Positions 12,334 to 25,100 of a stretch of DNA of 64,000 bases are shown piece after piece; within the stretch, counting starts at the first letter, position 1, and every line of letters starts with the position of its first letter. The notes under the pieces are model-generated. The model had not been told where the DNA came from. It did not search any database and was given only the letters and a program-made list of their open reading frames with translations. The DNA lies in assembly GCF_005239225.2 (NCBI RefSeq), contig NC_133293.1, positions 19,622,333 to 19,686,332 of the forward strand. Reading direction: 5' to 3'. A program made the translations under genes and the position numbers. The DNA comes from Populus alba. Lineage: Eukaryota > Streptophyta > Magnoliopsida > Malpighiales > Salicaceae.

Positions 12334-12681
12334 TTATTTATACTTTGCAATCACTTGAGAGTGGCTGGTGGAGAATTTGGATGAGGCTCCACTGTTGGAA
12401 ATAAAAATCGAATGCGCCCGCGTATATGGGCAGAGGAATTCATTCGCTGACATGGAGCGTTGATGACTGCGAATGGAGGGGGTGATGAGATGTTGAGAGG
12501 ATCCGGTAGATCTTATGGTGAAACGTGGCGCGGTGTGCAGCGAGTTAAAGATGTTCTTGCATTTGGGAGGACGCGAGCGTTCTGTGATGACGGAAGTATC
12601 CTTAGTGACCGCTGATTTTTTCAAGGAAAGAGAAAAGGAGGAGGCACGCGAGCAAGAAAATATCTTCGATGACATCATCAT
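12334..12681 (-). CDS. Possible small Ser/Arg-rich protein, unrecognised
   Basis: A 115-codon open frame lies in an island that is less AT-rich than its surroundings. The predicted protein is basic, rich in Ser, Arg and Lys, and begins MMMSSKIFSCSRASSFSLSL, which has the look of an organelle-targeting N-terminus. I recognise no domain. A plus-strand frame of 74 codons overlaps it, so the frame could be chance in a GC-richer patch. A CACGTG lies upstream near 12.85 kb. Treat it as hypothetical. Confidence 0.22.
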   Translation of the reverse strand: MMMSSKIFSCSRASSFSLSLKKSAVTKDTSVITERSRPPKCKNIFNSLHTAPRFTIRSTGSSQHLITPSIRSHQRSMSANEFLCPYTRAHSIFISNSGASSKFSTSHSQVIAKYK

Positions 12682-12859
12682 AAAGTGTCGGGTTATCGGG
12701 TTCAGGGTTCAAGGAATATGGTGCCGGGCCGGGCTGTAATCTGGTATGTGAAATGTTCGCCCTGGTTTTGGAGTTGAATTGGTGGGGAGCACCAAAATCC
12801 AATATCACTGGACCGAGAAGAATTAGCAGCTAATTAGATAGATCGATGGCACGTGTTCC

Positions 12860-14100
12860 TCCGTGGCCGGGACAATTTTTTTATCTGACACAAAAAAGAT
12901 GCCAATGCCATGCTCACACTTTTAAAAAAGCAGGGAAAATAATGAGATTCAGGTAATTAATTTGATTGGGTTTGATGAAATTTGTTAATTTAATAATATT
13001 ATTAGAAAATAAAATTAAAAAAATGGGCAATGATTTAATGCAAAAACAAGAGAGGTTCATGTCAATACTGTAGAAATATATCTTTTTGGTGTTCTTGAAA
13101 AATCCTTGTGATCTTATTTGTTAAGATAGTCTATGGAAAGCAATATTAAAAAATCAATTAACCTCAATTCCTTTTAAATAAAATGTTAAGTGATGAAATT
13201 AAAAAGAAAATTAAAAAACATCGCTTCGAATCTATTCAAGCTAGTAAAACAAGTTTACAATCTATTCGTGAAACCAAGATAACTCAATGAAAAGCAATTC
13301 AAATGAGATCAAAAGGCTTGATTCTCAAGTAAACCAAATATCAAATGAATGAAATCGAGCACAAAAATAAAATTTTTTTTTTTAAAAAAAGCAATGCAAA
13401 CAAAAAGAAATTCATGAGCCAACCTTGGTAAACTCATCAAATCCATTACTTGAGACATAAGCTAACGATACAGTCATAAAAAGAAAGGTGAAAAAATAAT
13501 GAATGCAAATCCCAATCAACACAGTGTCTGATGATGAAAATGAAAACATAAATAATTTTTTTTTTAAAGAATGAATCTAACTTAGTGTAGTCTTTCAAAC
13601 TTATTACATGGATCATGAAATCGAATTAAACCATAAAAGACAAACCTTGAAAAACTCATGAAGTCATATTCCCAATAAACCAAATGAAGAGGGGTAAATT
13701 GAAAAAAAAAAGATAAAAAAAACAAAAAATATATTTGAAAATAAAGAACCTAATATGGTACTAAAAAAAAAAGAATTCAAACGTTGAGGAGTGAGATTGA
13801 AAAAAAAACTAGAAAATTATGGGAAAAAAATAATAAAATTAAAATAAAGTAATATGATACAGTAAAAAAAATATAAATGAAATATGAAAAAATTAACAAA
13901 TGACCACATTGTTTTGAATTATTGTATGAACAACATGTTTTCCAAACCCGTCAAATGAGAAAAAGATGGGGGAGGGGGAATACATTGTTGGAGCTCCACT
14001 ATGCAAGTAGCGATAACATGCATCACATCATATTGAAGGAGGGGTGGCGGCGAGAAGCTTAGAAAAGTACTTTGAGAAGCTCAGAAAGCCAACAACTTTT
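12860..14100. other. AT-rich non-coding spacer
   Basis: A and T runs dominate and every frame is broken by stops. It looks like decayed repeat sequence, but I could not assign it to a family or find terminal repeats. Confidence 0.5.
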
Positions 14101-14109
14101 TTCATCTAA

Positions 14110-14110
<1 letters not shown>

Positions 14111-14145
<35 letters not shown>

Positions 14146-14336
14146 TTGATTTACGTGGGTGTCCGGGCCAGCTTGTGTGCACCACGACTAATCTCACGGC
14201 TCACTGAACATCCTGCAAACCCAGTGAGCATGTAAGGCACCGCGGGGTGACAGGCGTGCACGGTAAGGTTTGAACCCAAGATGCAGAGGAAGGGAACAAA
14301 TCCCTTCAACCGCTGGACCAAGACCTCAAGTGCAAC
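14111..14336 (-). mobile_element. tRNA-derived SINE with (AAT)n tail
   Basis: Read on the minus strand, an A-box-like TGGTCCAGCGGTTGAAGG (14320-14303) is followed about 30 bp later by a B box GGTTCAAACC (14276-14267). This is the RNA polymerase III promoter layout of tRNA-derived SINEs. The body then runs to an (AAT)n simple-repeat tail (14146-14111). It is GC-richer than the flanks. I could not define a target duplication, and the exact 5' end is uncertain by some bases. Confidence 0.72.
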
Positions 14337-14350
14337 TAATATTGTATTTT

Positions 14351-14682
14351 AGTCAACTTGTTAGTTGCTGAAAAAACCATAAGAAATGATGAAAACACCC
14401 TTCACCATAACTTTAAGAAAAAATAATTTTAAGGTTAATTATGATATTTACTATGAAAAATATGTTGAAAAGCCTCTTATCATCAAGTTCAATTAATTTA
14501 GCTTCAAATGTCCTTTAGTCAACTTGTTCATTGCTGAAAAATTCATAAGAAACGAGGAAAACACCCTTCACCGTAACTTTTTTTTAAAATAATTTTAAGG
14601 TTAATTTTGATATTTTACAATGCAAAAAATGTTGAAAAGCCCCTTATCATCAAGTTCAATTAATTTAGTTATCGAGGGCAGT
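14351..14682. repeat. Two-copy tandem duplication, unit about 166 bp
   Basis: The block starting agtcaacttgttagttgctg recurs 166 bp later as agtcaacttgttcattgctg. Shared internal strings include aaaacacccttcacc, ttaaggttaatt and tatcatcaagttcaat. Copies differ by scattered substitutions and small indels. No open frame spans them. Confidence 0.8.
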
Positions 14683-15771
14683 TTAATAAATTTACCAAGA
14701 AGTTAAGAAGTGAAAAGACCTAGAACCTCTGAATTGATAATTTAATTCCATAGAAAATACCATTTCACCTCTAACAAAGTTCTGAATTTCGTGACAACAA
14801 AGATAAAATGGTAAATCTATTGTTTTAATTCACAATAAAACGGGAGAGGGTCCATAATAAAAAATTGATGAGTTTATTATTATTATTATTTTATATAATT
14901 AGTCAATAGGGTCATCAACAGATCGGCTCTTAAGCACAATTCAATCCGATTATGATACAATCATGATAATTTATTAAATTACGATGATATGAAACCAATT
15001 ATCACCCTGAAAAGATTAAGTCATTTATTAAATAAATCAAATCAGAATCTTTCCCACACCCGATTCAAAATTAATATCAATATTATTTTTAATAAATATA
15101 ATACATCGAAAGCATGTAAAAAATAATACAATAACACGACGGGACGTTTAGATTTAGGTTTGTTTATTCTAAATGCCAAATAAAATTCCATGCTTCCATC
15201 TCTCTTTTTTTTTTCCCTGTACTGACTTCTATTCTTTCAAATAATCACATGAAAAGTATTTCTATTATCCCTTCCAAGCCTCAAATTAATAATGTGAAAA
15301 AAAAATCCTATAAATACGTGAAAAAAATTAAACTCTAATTTATAATGTTCTGATCCAATCTAAATTTGTTTATTTCAAGCTCGTTCCTTGCAAAACACTA
15401 AGATATTCTTTCACGCCAGTCCAGCTGAGACTGGAGTAGCCATTTCTATTATTCCTAGCTTTGCTGTACTTCTACAACTCTAAAACTTCATCTTTAATTT
15501 TTTGACACTGGCACTAATCCAATTCCCTTGTTCACTTCTCTCGTTGGCTTATGATTGTTTTCTCCACTTCCCGAGACCGCTCAAGCTAGGATGAGGCAAA
15601 GGGGAGTCAAAAACGCCAGACGCTAAATGGGCCTTTTCGATTAAGCAATCCAGAGAGAAAAGTATGGGCACAGTTTGTTTTCGGCTTCGGGTCGATAGCA
15701 GAAGGGAACTTTAGTGGGTCCAAGGGCTTTTTAACGAGTATTTATAATCTGATTGCAAAATGGATTCCTGA

Positions 15772-16237
15772 TAGGGTGAGAAAAGAATTAAAAAATCAAG
15801 AAAACAGAAAAAATAATAAAAAAAAGTAAAAGTAAACTGATTAAATTAATTATATTTTTTTAAAAACCAATCAATTCAATTTTATAACTCTAAAACCGAA
15901 AAAATAAAAAAAACCGAGCCAAACCAGAAAAAAAACCGAGCCAAACCAAAAAAACCCGAGTCAAATTGAAAAAAACCTAAACAAATCAAAAAAACCAAAC
16001 TAGACCAATTTAAACCGGTTTTTGTTCTTAAATAACCGAACCAAAACCTATCAATTTGAATTGGTTCCAGTTCGGTTTCAGTTTTTTTTTTAACTAGTTG
16101 GTTACTTTTTTTAATAAAAATCGAACCAAAATCAAAACTGGTCGGTTTGAATTAATTTTAGTTTGGTTTCAGCTTTTTTTTTTATTACTCTTTTTTTTTT
16201 AATAAAAACCAAACCAAACAAAAAATTATCACTCCTA
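15772..16237. mobile_element. AACCGA-rich non-autonomous element, eroded
   Basis: The left end tagggtgagaa and right end ttatcactccta are imperfect inverted repeats. The interior is a string of AAACCGAGCCAAACC-type motifs on the left and their complements (GGTTTGAATTGG, TTCGGTTTCAG) on the right, so the halves are roughly palindromic. The motifs recur near both ends of the hAT-like element at 29175-30481 and in a weaker relative at 21110-21455. I found no matching target duplication. Confidence 0.5.
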
Positions 16238-17458
16238 GTTTTTCATTCCCGGCCTATCCCCAAAGAATTTGGCATCTGGTCAACGGTGTGATAACTGAGA
16301 AAACACTCGGTTCATCGAACGAAGACAGCAAAACCCAGGCACCCAACCCAAAATGAATCTATGAAGTTTCTATCTGATTCAGAACATTTTATGTAATGGA
16401 TTTTGATCCTCCTGTTGAACATTTACAATATCCTAGCACACGTTACCATGGCGATAATCTGGCTCCATCCAGCTTTATTTTTGCGTCATACTTCCACCAG
16501 TGGTAGAAAAGAGGACGAGACTTGAATACCTAAACGGGAAACTAAATGATAATACTGTATATAATTCATCCTCAACATAGAAACCACCTGAACATTAACG
16601 AAAATTAAATCAGTCAAAAGAAATCCTTAAAGCCCCAGGTAGGAACATATTGGTGGCACAATTATTAACATGTAACGGGTGTTTTATAGAAATTATATCC
16701 GTAAAGAAAAGGCAAAACAATTCACATGGAAAAAATAAAAAACCCGAACAGATATAAGCAAATATGTCGAGAACACAATTTAGGATGCTTCACGTTGACC
16801 TGAAAGGAGTGAACCATCATATCGAGAAATACAAACTGTGAGAAGATGAGAAAAAAGCATGTCGATGGATCAGAAGCTAAGGAGTTAGGTGAGCATTTTG
16901 TTTCTTAAAACATTCAGAAAGTGAACAAGAGTGTTGGTGTTTTGTGTAACAAGTATATTGTAAGGACAAGGTTAACCATGGGAACTCCAACTACTTATCC
17001 AGTCTCAACACAAGCAAGAAACAGCAATAGCAGGCAGCATCTCACAATAGTTAATGTAACAACAAGAAGGAAAGGTGCTCGAGTCCAAACAAAACTAGAA
17101 CACAGTATTTCCGTGTCATATAATGCTGTTTATTCAACTCCCTCTATTGTTTGCTCTTTCTGTTCAAAGAACCCTAGAAAACAAACTTCATAACCAAATG
17201 TTACAGCAAAATTGAATGGCACTGACATTTGTCCACTATCTAATCATTACAAACCAATCCATCGAACAAACAAATAACATCACCAGCAGTGCACAAGGTC
17301 TCCTTGCTCTCCAAACAATAAAATATATTGTAAATAGTTTGCGCTTGATTATTTAAAATAACTGTTAACCCCCTTTATCTAAATAATATGCATGCAGTCT
17401 CCCGCTTGCAAAGAATGACCTAACTGACCTTGAGAATATCTTATGGAACTACAGGAGT
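16238..17458. other. Spacer including the adenylate kinase 3' region
   Basis: No coding exon can be supported. The last 200-300 bp before 17459 follow the minus-strand stop codon of the adenylate kinase gene and probably hold its 3' untranslated region. A 90-codon plus frame at 16921-17193 has no recognisable features. Confidence 0.5.
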
Positions 17459-20347
17459 TCATGCTGCTGCAGTGCATTTATCCTCGTGGTCAAGATTCAG
17501 AGCTTCCAGCAGCTTTGGCCAGGATTCTGGAATTCCTCCAGGAAGATCAAACTCCAACAACTTCCCACGATTGCGGTAGAAGTCCTCAACAGGTCGACTC
17601 TGCAGGAAAAATACAGTTAAAAGATGGCAGGTCAGTAATTGCTGTACAAACAACAATTACAGCTGTTATGTCAAAATAGCTAAAAAGAAATACTTTATGC
17701 CAGAAGTTAATGGTCCCATTATTATGAGTGTGCACTTCTCCGCCCAATATTCCAATTCCAAGGCAACATTTTGATTCCTATTTACCACATCAAAAGATAC
17801 GATAAAGGGTGGTGGAGGGAATAGAGGAAACATGCAGCACGGCATGTATGTATTGATAAGAAATTTCTCGCATTTATATGTTGAGAAAACACACCATGGA
17901 AATACATTTAAAATAGAACACAATGCATTTGAAATCAAATGTACCCAACTACACTGTACATGCATCCCGGGAACACCAAACAGTGATCCCTGCCTTCTCC
18001 CACGAGGTATATCAAGATAAACCACTATTTCTTTTCCTCTTTTTTTTTTTTTTTTTAAATTCTCGCAAGTGTAAACCACTGCTGAGATGCAAAAAAGTAC
18101 ACCTAAGGATCACCTGGATTATACTGACAATGAGGACAATAACAATAAAAAACTACAAAAATATTAACTGCAAGACTAGCCATAGAGTTCATGACTGTGT
18201 ATATATTAATGGAAATGAAAACTCCACTTGGACACGGTACCATAGAATTCCAATAAAAATTGCTCCTGCAATCATGTCCTTTGTGTTTGTCACAGTGAAA
18301 GAATATAAAAATCATAACAGTTGCAGTCATGGAAAAAATTAATTGCTTGGATATTTAGATGATGGAAGTGTAGAAGAGAGAAGCTGCAACGAGGTGCCTT
18401 GAGGTTGTTCAGAGCAAAATAAAATACGAGAGAAAGACCTGGAGCACTTTTAAGTGCAAGAGTAGACAGATGTAGGGCACTCTATAATTAAAGATGTAAT
18501 GTCGTTTGAGTGCAAGCAAAGTGATTTGACTGCAGGTGAGAAACAAGGGCTAGCATGACATGTCTTCTACGAATGCAAGTCAGCCATATATTTTGAGTGG
18601 ATATCAGCATGTAGACTGGGTTCATTTATTGCATGTCAGTAAAAAGTTTGTGTTCTTCTAGTGAAAACACGTGTGAGCTATTTCTTACAAATTCATTTGT
18701 AATAATACGACCATTTTTGTGTGACTTCTATACAAGTTCACTGATAATCTCTCCAAAAGTGAAGCCCTTAGAGAGAAATCATAATAGACATATCAAGCAT
18801 CTGCATATTTTTCAGTGGTCTAAACAAGTAGACAGAAAGTTACATTTCACTTTTTTTCTGAATACACAATTAGGTATCATACAAAGGTTATAAAGCATAA
18901 TCATCTGGGACAACAAACTTCAAAAGAAGATGATATCCTACATATTACTCGTGGCCAGTCAACAGATGGCTTGCTATAGAACTTCACAATTATGAGCACA
19001 AGTTCATATGATGATTAGATTAAAACAATAAAACACATAAGAAAAATGAAAGATGAGTAATACCATTTCATTGTAAATACGAAGTCGCTCCTTCACAACT
19101 TCTTTGGTATCATCAGCTCGTTGGATAAGGTTCGGTACACATTGTGGAGGGGCTGGAAGTGGAGCCATGTAAATTCCAGGCTTCCCATTCTCACCCTTGA
19201 TGTCAATGGAAGCAATGTTGTAATTTCCTCCACACTGACTACAAATCCTTCTCCCAAGGCATTTTGCAAGCAGAGCTTCTTCTCGAAGCTTTAGGTTCAC
19301 CACCAAGTCAATGTCTGTTACTCCCTCTAATATTTCCTGTAGTATGAACAGAACATGAACATCAGATAGCTTACATTGTCTAAAAGGGACGTGATTAAGG
19401 AAATGAAGTACTTAACATAACGAACTAACTCAAATGATGCAAATGAGAAACCTCAAAGCGCTCAACCAGCTAATCATTTACAACTAGGCTTGTTTTATCA
19501 GTTTCAATATTAATGAGAGTACATAGACAACTGCCAACAGAACTATTGAAAATAACAATTAACTCACCGCTTGTCTAATAGTTCGAGGGAAACCATCAAG
19601 AATGAAACCAGACTCACCCTTAGCTTCTCCAGCTTCAAGACGTTTCGACAATAAGCTTATAATAATCTCATCAGAAACCAATTTCCCTTGATTCACAATC
19701 TCCTTAAGCTGCAGTACAACAACAAACAGAAAACCAGACCCGCACTATCAGCTCAACACAAATGCGGTCCCATCATGTGGGGCCCAACCATGATATTACC
19801 TGGGATTTTTCCCCATTAAGAACAAAAATATCAAACAGGTAACAGTCGATGTCACAATCTCCACAAAAACGCAGTCTTTAACAGAATCAATAAACTTAAC
19901 AATGCAATTCAGTTCTGGCAAAATTAATAAAGTTACGATGCAAATCTCAACTGCAAAGATTCAGAGTTCAAGAAAAAAGTAAAAGATACGGAAATTCAAT
20001 ACTCCAAGAGTGAGTACCTGGGAGGAAAGTGTGCCAGAGGAATTGAGCTCCTCGCGGACCAGATCACCGGTGGCGATGTGAGGAATACCGAGAAGATTGG
20101 AAAGACGGGAAGCATAGGTGCCTTTACCTACACCAGGACAGCCAAGAAACACCCATTGGACATTTCTGTCCTTAGGTTCTTGACGGAGAGGGGGGGAAAT
20201 GCAAGAAAAAAAAGAAGGTACTTTGAGGTCAGTTTCGGAATTCAACGTAGTTGAGGAAAAACTTCGAGAAATACAGGAAGAGAGTGGTTTTATTGAACAT
20301 GTTGTTGTTCTTGTTATGGGTTTAGGGTTTCTTAATAGAACTGCCAT
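17459..20347 (-). CDS. ADK: Adenylate kinase, chloroplast/mitochondrial type
   Basis: Four exons: 20347-20018, 19708-19568, 19336-19064 and 17599-17459, all joined in phase 0. They total 885 nt, or 294 residues. The first ~60 residues are rich in Ser, Thr and Arg with few acidic residues, as in an organellar transit peptide. The P-loop GCPGVGKGT is at 69-77. NMP-binding ([10 protein letters not shown]) and [10 protein letters not shown] motifs follow, then the LID start with [10 protein letters not shown] near 184-193. The C-terminus [18 protein letters not shown] matches the plant organellar group typified by Arabidopsis At2g37250. The enzyme interconverts ATP + AMP and 2 ADP to balance adenylates. 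The last intron is about 1.46 kb. The organelle is inferred from the family, not proven by the sequence. Confidence 0.93.
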
Positions 20348-20500
20348 GGATAGATCGGTTGTTTTTTTTTGGAAACAGAGGGGGCGAGTGGAAAGCAGGA
20401 GGAGGCTCTGTGTTTGATTGATGATGGGCTGGGGTTGGGGGACTTGAGGTTTTTTTACTGTCCTCGAAGTGAAGAGAGAGACAGCACGTGATTTTAAAGT
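20348..20500 (-). promoter_or_regulatory. Adenylate kinase upstream region with G-box
   Basis: This is the short region upstream of the minus-strand start codon. A CACGTG G-box core occurs at 20485-20490, about 140 bp from the ATG. No clear TATA box was seen. Function is inferred from position only. Confidence 0.3.
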
Positions 20501-22124
20501 TGACGTTGAAATTCCGTCACGAGGGGTTCAGGTGTGTGCTGGGATACTTATTAGTTTTTTTTTATATATATATAATTATTCTTTTAATCCGACTAAAATC
20601 CAATGTAGAGTTTAATTTAAGTTTAGAAGATGTCTATAGGCTGGGAGTGAGGTTATTTTCTAAAAAATATATTTTTTAATATGGTTTTAAATAGCAACTT
20701 TTAATTATGTTACATCACATGTAAAATACCCTGAACTTGATAAATAATGTGCTCGATACACTAAGGTTGGCATTCATATAAACTAGTTAATACAAGATTA
20801 TTCATTATCCATTCACAAATAATAAATAAATAAACAGTAATAATAAATTTATATTTAAAAAAAAAAACAAGAATTTTTAAAATATCCTATCGGGTTACAA
20901 AACATATAATCAACTATTACACAGACCGTTTTTTAAGGTTTGAAATTCGGCAGTAAAGAAATATCATGGCTTGAGAATTGAGATGAGCCCTTTTTTTTCA
21001 TGTTATTTTCCATGAAACAAGAAAAAGGCATTCTAGATGCTAATGATCATGATCATGAAAAATAGCTTGTTGAAAACAATATTGCTCTAGATTTGGATAT
21101 AATCTTAGGCAAGGGTGAGAAAAAAACTGAAAAATTAAGAAACTGGAAAAAAATAACCGAAAAAATCAAACAGTAAAAAAAAACCTATTAAATTTTTTTT
21201 AAAAAATCAACTAATTCGGTTCAATTTTGATTTTATAAGCATAAAATAAAAAAAAATCAAAAAAAAAAAAAATCGAGCCAAATCAAAAAAACCGAGTCAA
21301 AATAAAAAAACTAAATCAAACTAGTTTGGACCGATTTTTGTCCTAAAAAATCAAATTGAACGGAAACCAATCAATTTGAACTAATTTCAATTTTTTTTTA
21401 ATTTAATTTGCTTAATTGTTTTATATAAAAAACAAACCGAACAAAAAATAATTACCTATGATTTCTTTTTTTTAATTTGTTTTAAAATAATTGTACTTTA
21501 AAAAATTTGATATATTTTTTAATAATTTTTATGTATTAATATAAAAAAATAAAATATTTCTATAAAAAAATATTGAAATATTTTTCAAACAAAAAATAAT
21601 TATTAAAAAACACTCTGCTTTGTGAACTAACAAAATTTGTTTCCCATCAAAACAACATGATCCCAGACTCAGAGGTTCTTTCTCTCGAATCAAGGAGGCA
21701 AGCCGCGCTGCGTACGTTTTCAAATGATTCTGCCATTATCTAGGATGCTTTCGCATCACGAATAAAAAGCTGGAATTATCCATGCTCTTATGGTGGCGAG
21801 ATGAGCTCAAGGCATCTCTTAAGAGGCTTGATCTTTCATCCTTGCTGATAACTTATTAATCCACGCATCAGCTGAAAAATTCATGGCAATTTATGCACAT
21901 AAATTTTCTGGCTATCACTAATCGAGATTTCAAAATGTATTAAAAAAGAAAAAACAAGAAGAAAAATCACCAAATCACCAGAACACCTCACAATATAATT
22001 AACCAAAGAAAAAAATATCAGAATTACACAAATCGCTACCCTCCTTTTGCTTATAATAAAACATCAATGGATAAAGATAAGAACACACTAAGCTACATCT
22101 GCATCATTTGAGGATGCCATTCAG
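20501..22124. other. Repeat-rich spacer between TON1 and adenylate kinase
   Basis: No gene is seen. 21110-21455 holds a degraded AACCGA/AATCAAA-type repeat with weak inverted ends (caagggtgagaa on the left, ttacctatgatt on the right), related to the element at 15772-16237. The part next to 22125 probably contains the TON1 3' untranslated region. Confidence 0.5.
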
Positions 22125-25100
22125 CTATATATGGTCAACCCTCCCATCATCATCATTGATGACATCTCCAGCATGCCTGCAACCAAACCCAATGCATAAG
22201 GTCACGAGTTTTTCTGGCTAATCAGTTAAAAAACACAAGCATGAGGCTACCTTGGCAAACAGAATCTTTGGCATTAGAAATACAATGACCATGTTGCTAA
22301 CTTTTTCCCAAATGCAGAACTTCAGTTCATCAGGATGATGTTATAAGAACCATGTTAAGGCCTCTAATTATGCAAGATCTATTCGCAGTGTACACAACTG
22401 CTAGCTAGCTAGTTACCAATTTAGCTACTTCAGAACATCTATACAAGAATGGATTGAAGGTAAACCAATCAAAATACGGTCTCAGGATTCTCGGGGTGCT
22501 GCTTCGAAGATGTTAATATTCAGAATGAAAAAGTACTTCATAACAATCTAATCACCCAATTCAGCAATTTTTTAATAAATGGTGATCTATAGTTTCCCAG
22601 TCTGTTTTGTAGTGCTCCAGACGCAAATTATTATCAAAGCACATCCAAAATACGTTTTAACTAGTACATAATGGAAGAATCTCATAGAAGCAAGTATGAG
22701 AAACAAACCTCCAAGATGAAGTAAGATTCCGAGCTTTTCTGTCCAACTGAAGGTTTTCCAGGGCAGCAGAAGCTTGAATCACATCCTCCGGAAGTTCTTC
22801 ACTGTCATATCTCCTACTGTAATCATCTTTCCTGTAACCAGACATGGAAGACCCTGCTCTCCTATCTGGATGTTGGAAGGTATCAGAAACCGGGAATGGC
22901 AAGGAAAGAAAATGTAGAGCAAGTAATGCATATTTTAATCACTCACCAGATGACAGGGAAGAAGCTGGCCTGGCATAAACATGAGCATAACAGAAACAAT
23001 TATGAGTAGTGTAGGGAAGAAAATATCAAGACACCATCTAAAATAAAGGTATGGAAAGAAAAATTAAAAGTTGGAATTGGCCCAGAACCTTCCCAGTGGA
23101 GGTAAGCCACCAGCAACAGATGATGAAGAGGGTCTTCGCATTCGAATATTCCTAGACTCTACATTGGATAAGGACTCGGCCTCTGGTACTCTTCTTCCAG
23201 CACCCCTTCCTTGTGATAAATTCTGTCAAAAACAAGATTTCATCTATAATTAATAGTGAATGGTTTGAGAAAATTTATCAGGAGATAAAAACATTAACAA
23301 GCACAAGCAATATAGTCAGTTGAGTTTTGGATAAAGCTTTAAAACCTTTTATTCCAAGAAAAGATATCTCCTACAAAAAAATACATATTGTATTTAATTA
23401 AATATCAACATTCAATATAAAAGTTAACGGTGCCCAACAAAAGCCTTACATCACAGCCACTTGGAATTAACTAAATAAATCCTAAATTGCCACTTAGAAT
23501 GCATGTTATATTTAATTAATATGAACATTCAGTATAAGAGTTAATGGTACCGAACAAAAGCCTTACATCTCAGCCACTTGGTATTAACTAAATAAATCCT
23601 TAATTTCCACTTAGCTCCATCTATGACCACAGGCTTCTCAAAATTAGTTTCATGTTATGTCATTTTTCCACATCAGCTCATTCAGATTCATTCTTCTTGT
23701 GCATTTCCTGATAGTCATCATATTCTCCAGTTAAGCTTGTGAGAACTACGGCTCAATGACTTGAGACATTAATCTTCAACTCACATCTCTTAGGCTTTAA
23801 AACTGTCAAAAGCTTTTCTCATGAGTGTTAATCTGATCATCCAAGCACACAGATGTATCCAACTAACAAATTCATCCCGGTTACACATTCCCTTCTCCTC
23901 TCTTCTGCCTCCTAGAGTCCTTTTGGTGGGAACTTGTCCTCACTCAGTTTATTTAGGTTCTTTCAATCAACAGTAAACCATGTGATAGATTATAGTCAAT
24001 AGTCTTCTCAGGAACCAAAATCTCTCCAACTAAAACTGGTCAAATAATCTACTTGAAAATTAGCTCCTAAGCTTTTGCAGCACATAATATCCAAAGATAA
24101 GAAATGGCTGTCCATGACTGGACCATTAAGAACCTAACTTTAAATTCTATATGGCTGTCAAAAATTAGCAAGCTCGTTTCCGCCCCAAATTTAGACAATA
24201 AAACTACTCCACTCATCCAAGTGAGATAAGACCAAAACAAAAACCATCCATGTTAGCTCACCATATTCCCTAATATCATGCATGAAAAGGTTTTACAAAC
24301 TCAGGCACCAATACCTCTTATTATGTGTGATCAGTCTAAAAAATAATCAAATATCCAAAGAGATAGTATTGTATTACATTTATAGCCAGATGTCCAGCAC
24401 CGTATTGCCAGTTTTATTTCCCCTAAGATCAGTCTTATATGTAGATATGCAGCTACAAACAAGGACAAACCTCAAATTTCAAAAATCCTTCAAGAACATC
24501 CAAAAGCAAAGGGCCGCTATCTCCATTCCTGTTCAGATCATATCCATTCTTGCTACTAAATTCTTTCAGCTCAGCTTTCCAAGAATCTTTTTGCTGCAAT
24601 GGAAAGTAAGGATTGCTGTTTAATATTCACAAATTAAGTGCAATGAACATTGTACCAAAGTTGTTAAAAAATCTTGTGAAAAGACCATTGATAAATTACA
24701 TGATTACCAAATTGCATTCTGGTAGATAGACTTTTAGTGTATGGTTTAGCTGCGCCCAGTCTAAGTATTCACATATCAGTGCAGTTAGCAGCCTCCCTGC
24801 ATTTTTCAGAAGAAAAATCAACAGAACATACATAAACAATTATGTATGTCGTCTTTTTCTTGCTTTACAAGAAAAAAACACATGCACAAATGCTTAAATC
24901 ACTAGAAACTTTAAACGCCACAAGCAAGTTACTTGAGACACATTTTTTAGGATTGGGAAAATGGAGAATAGCTATTTGATATCATGTCTTATCAAAAACC
25001 AACATCCAATGAAAGACCAGCAGTCCTGTAATGTCCTCTATACTCTCATGATTCTAACAGGAAAACATGAAGGACAGCCTAAACCAATCTAAAATAACAT

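Noticed and set aside
16921..17193. 90-codon plus-strand frame
   Set aside because: No recognisable content and no splice context. It lies in the spacer and probable 3' region of the opposite-strand adenylate kinase gene.
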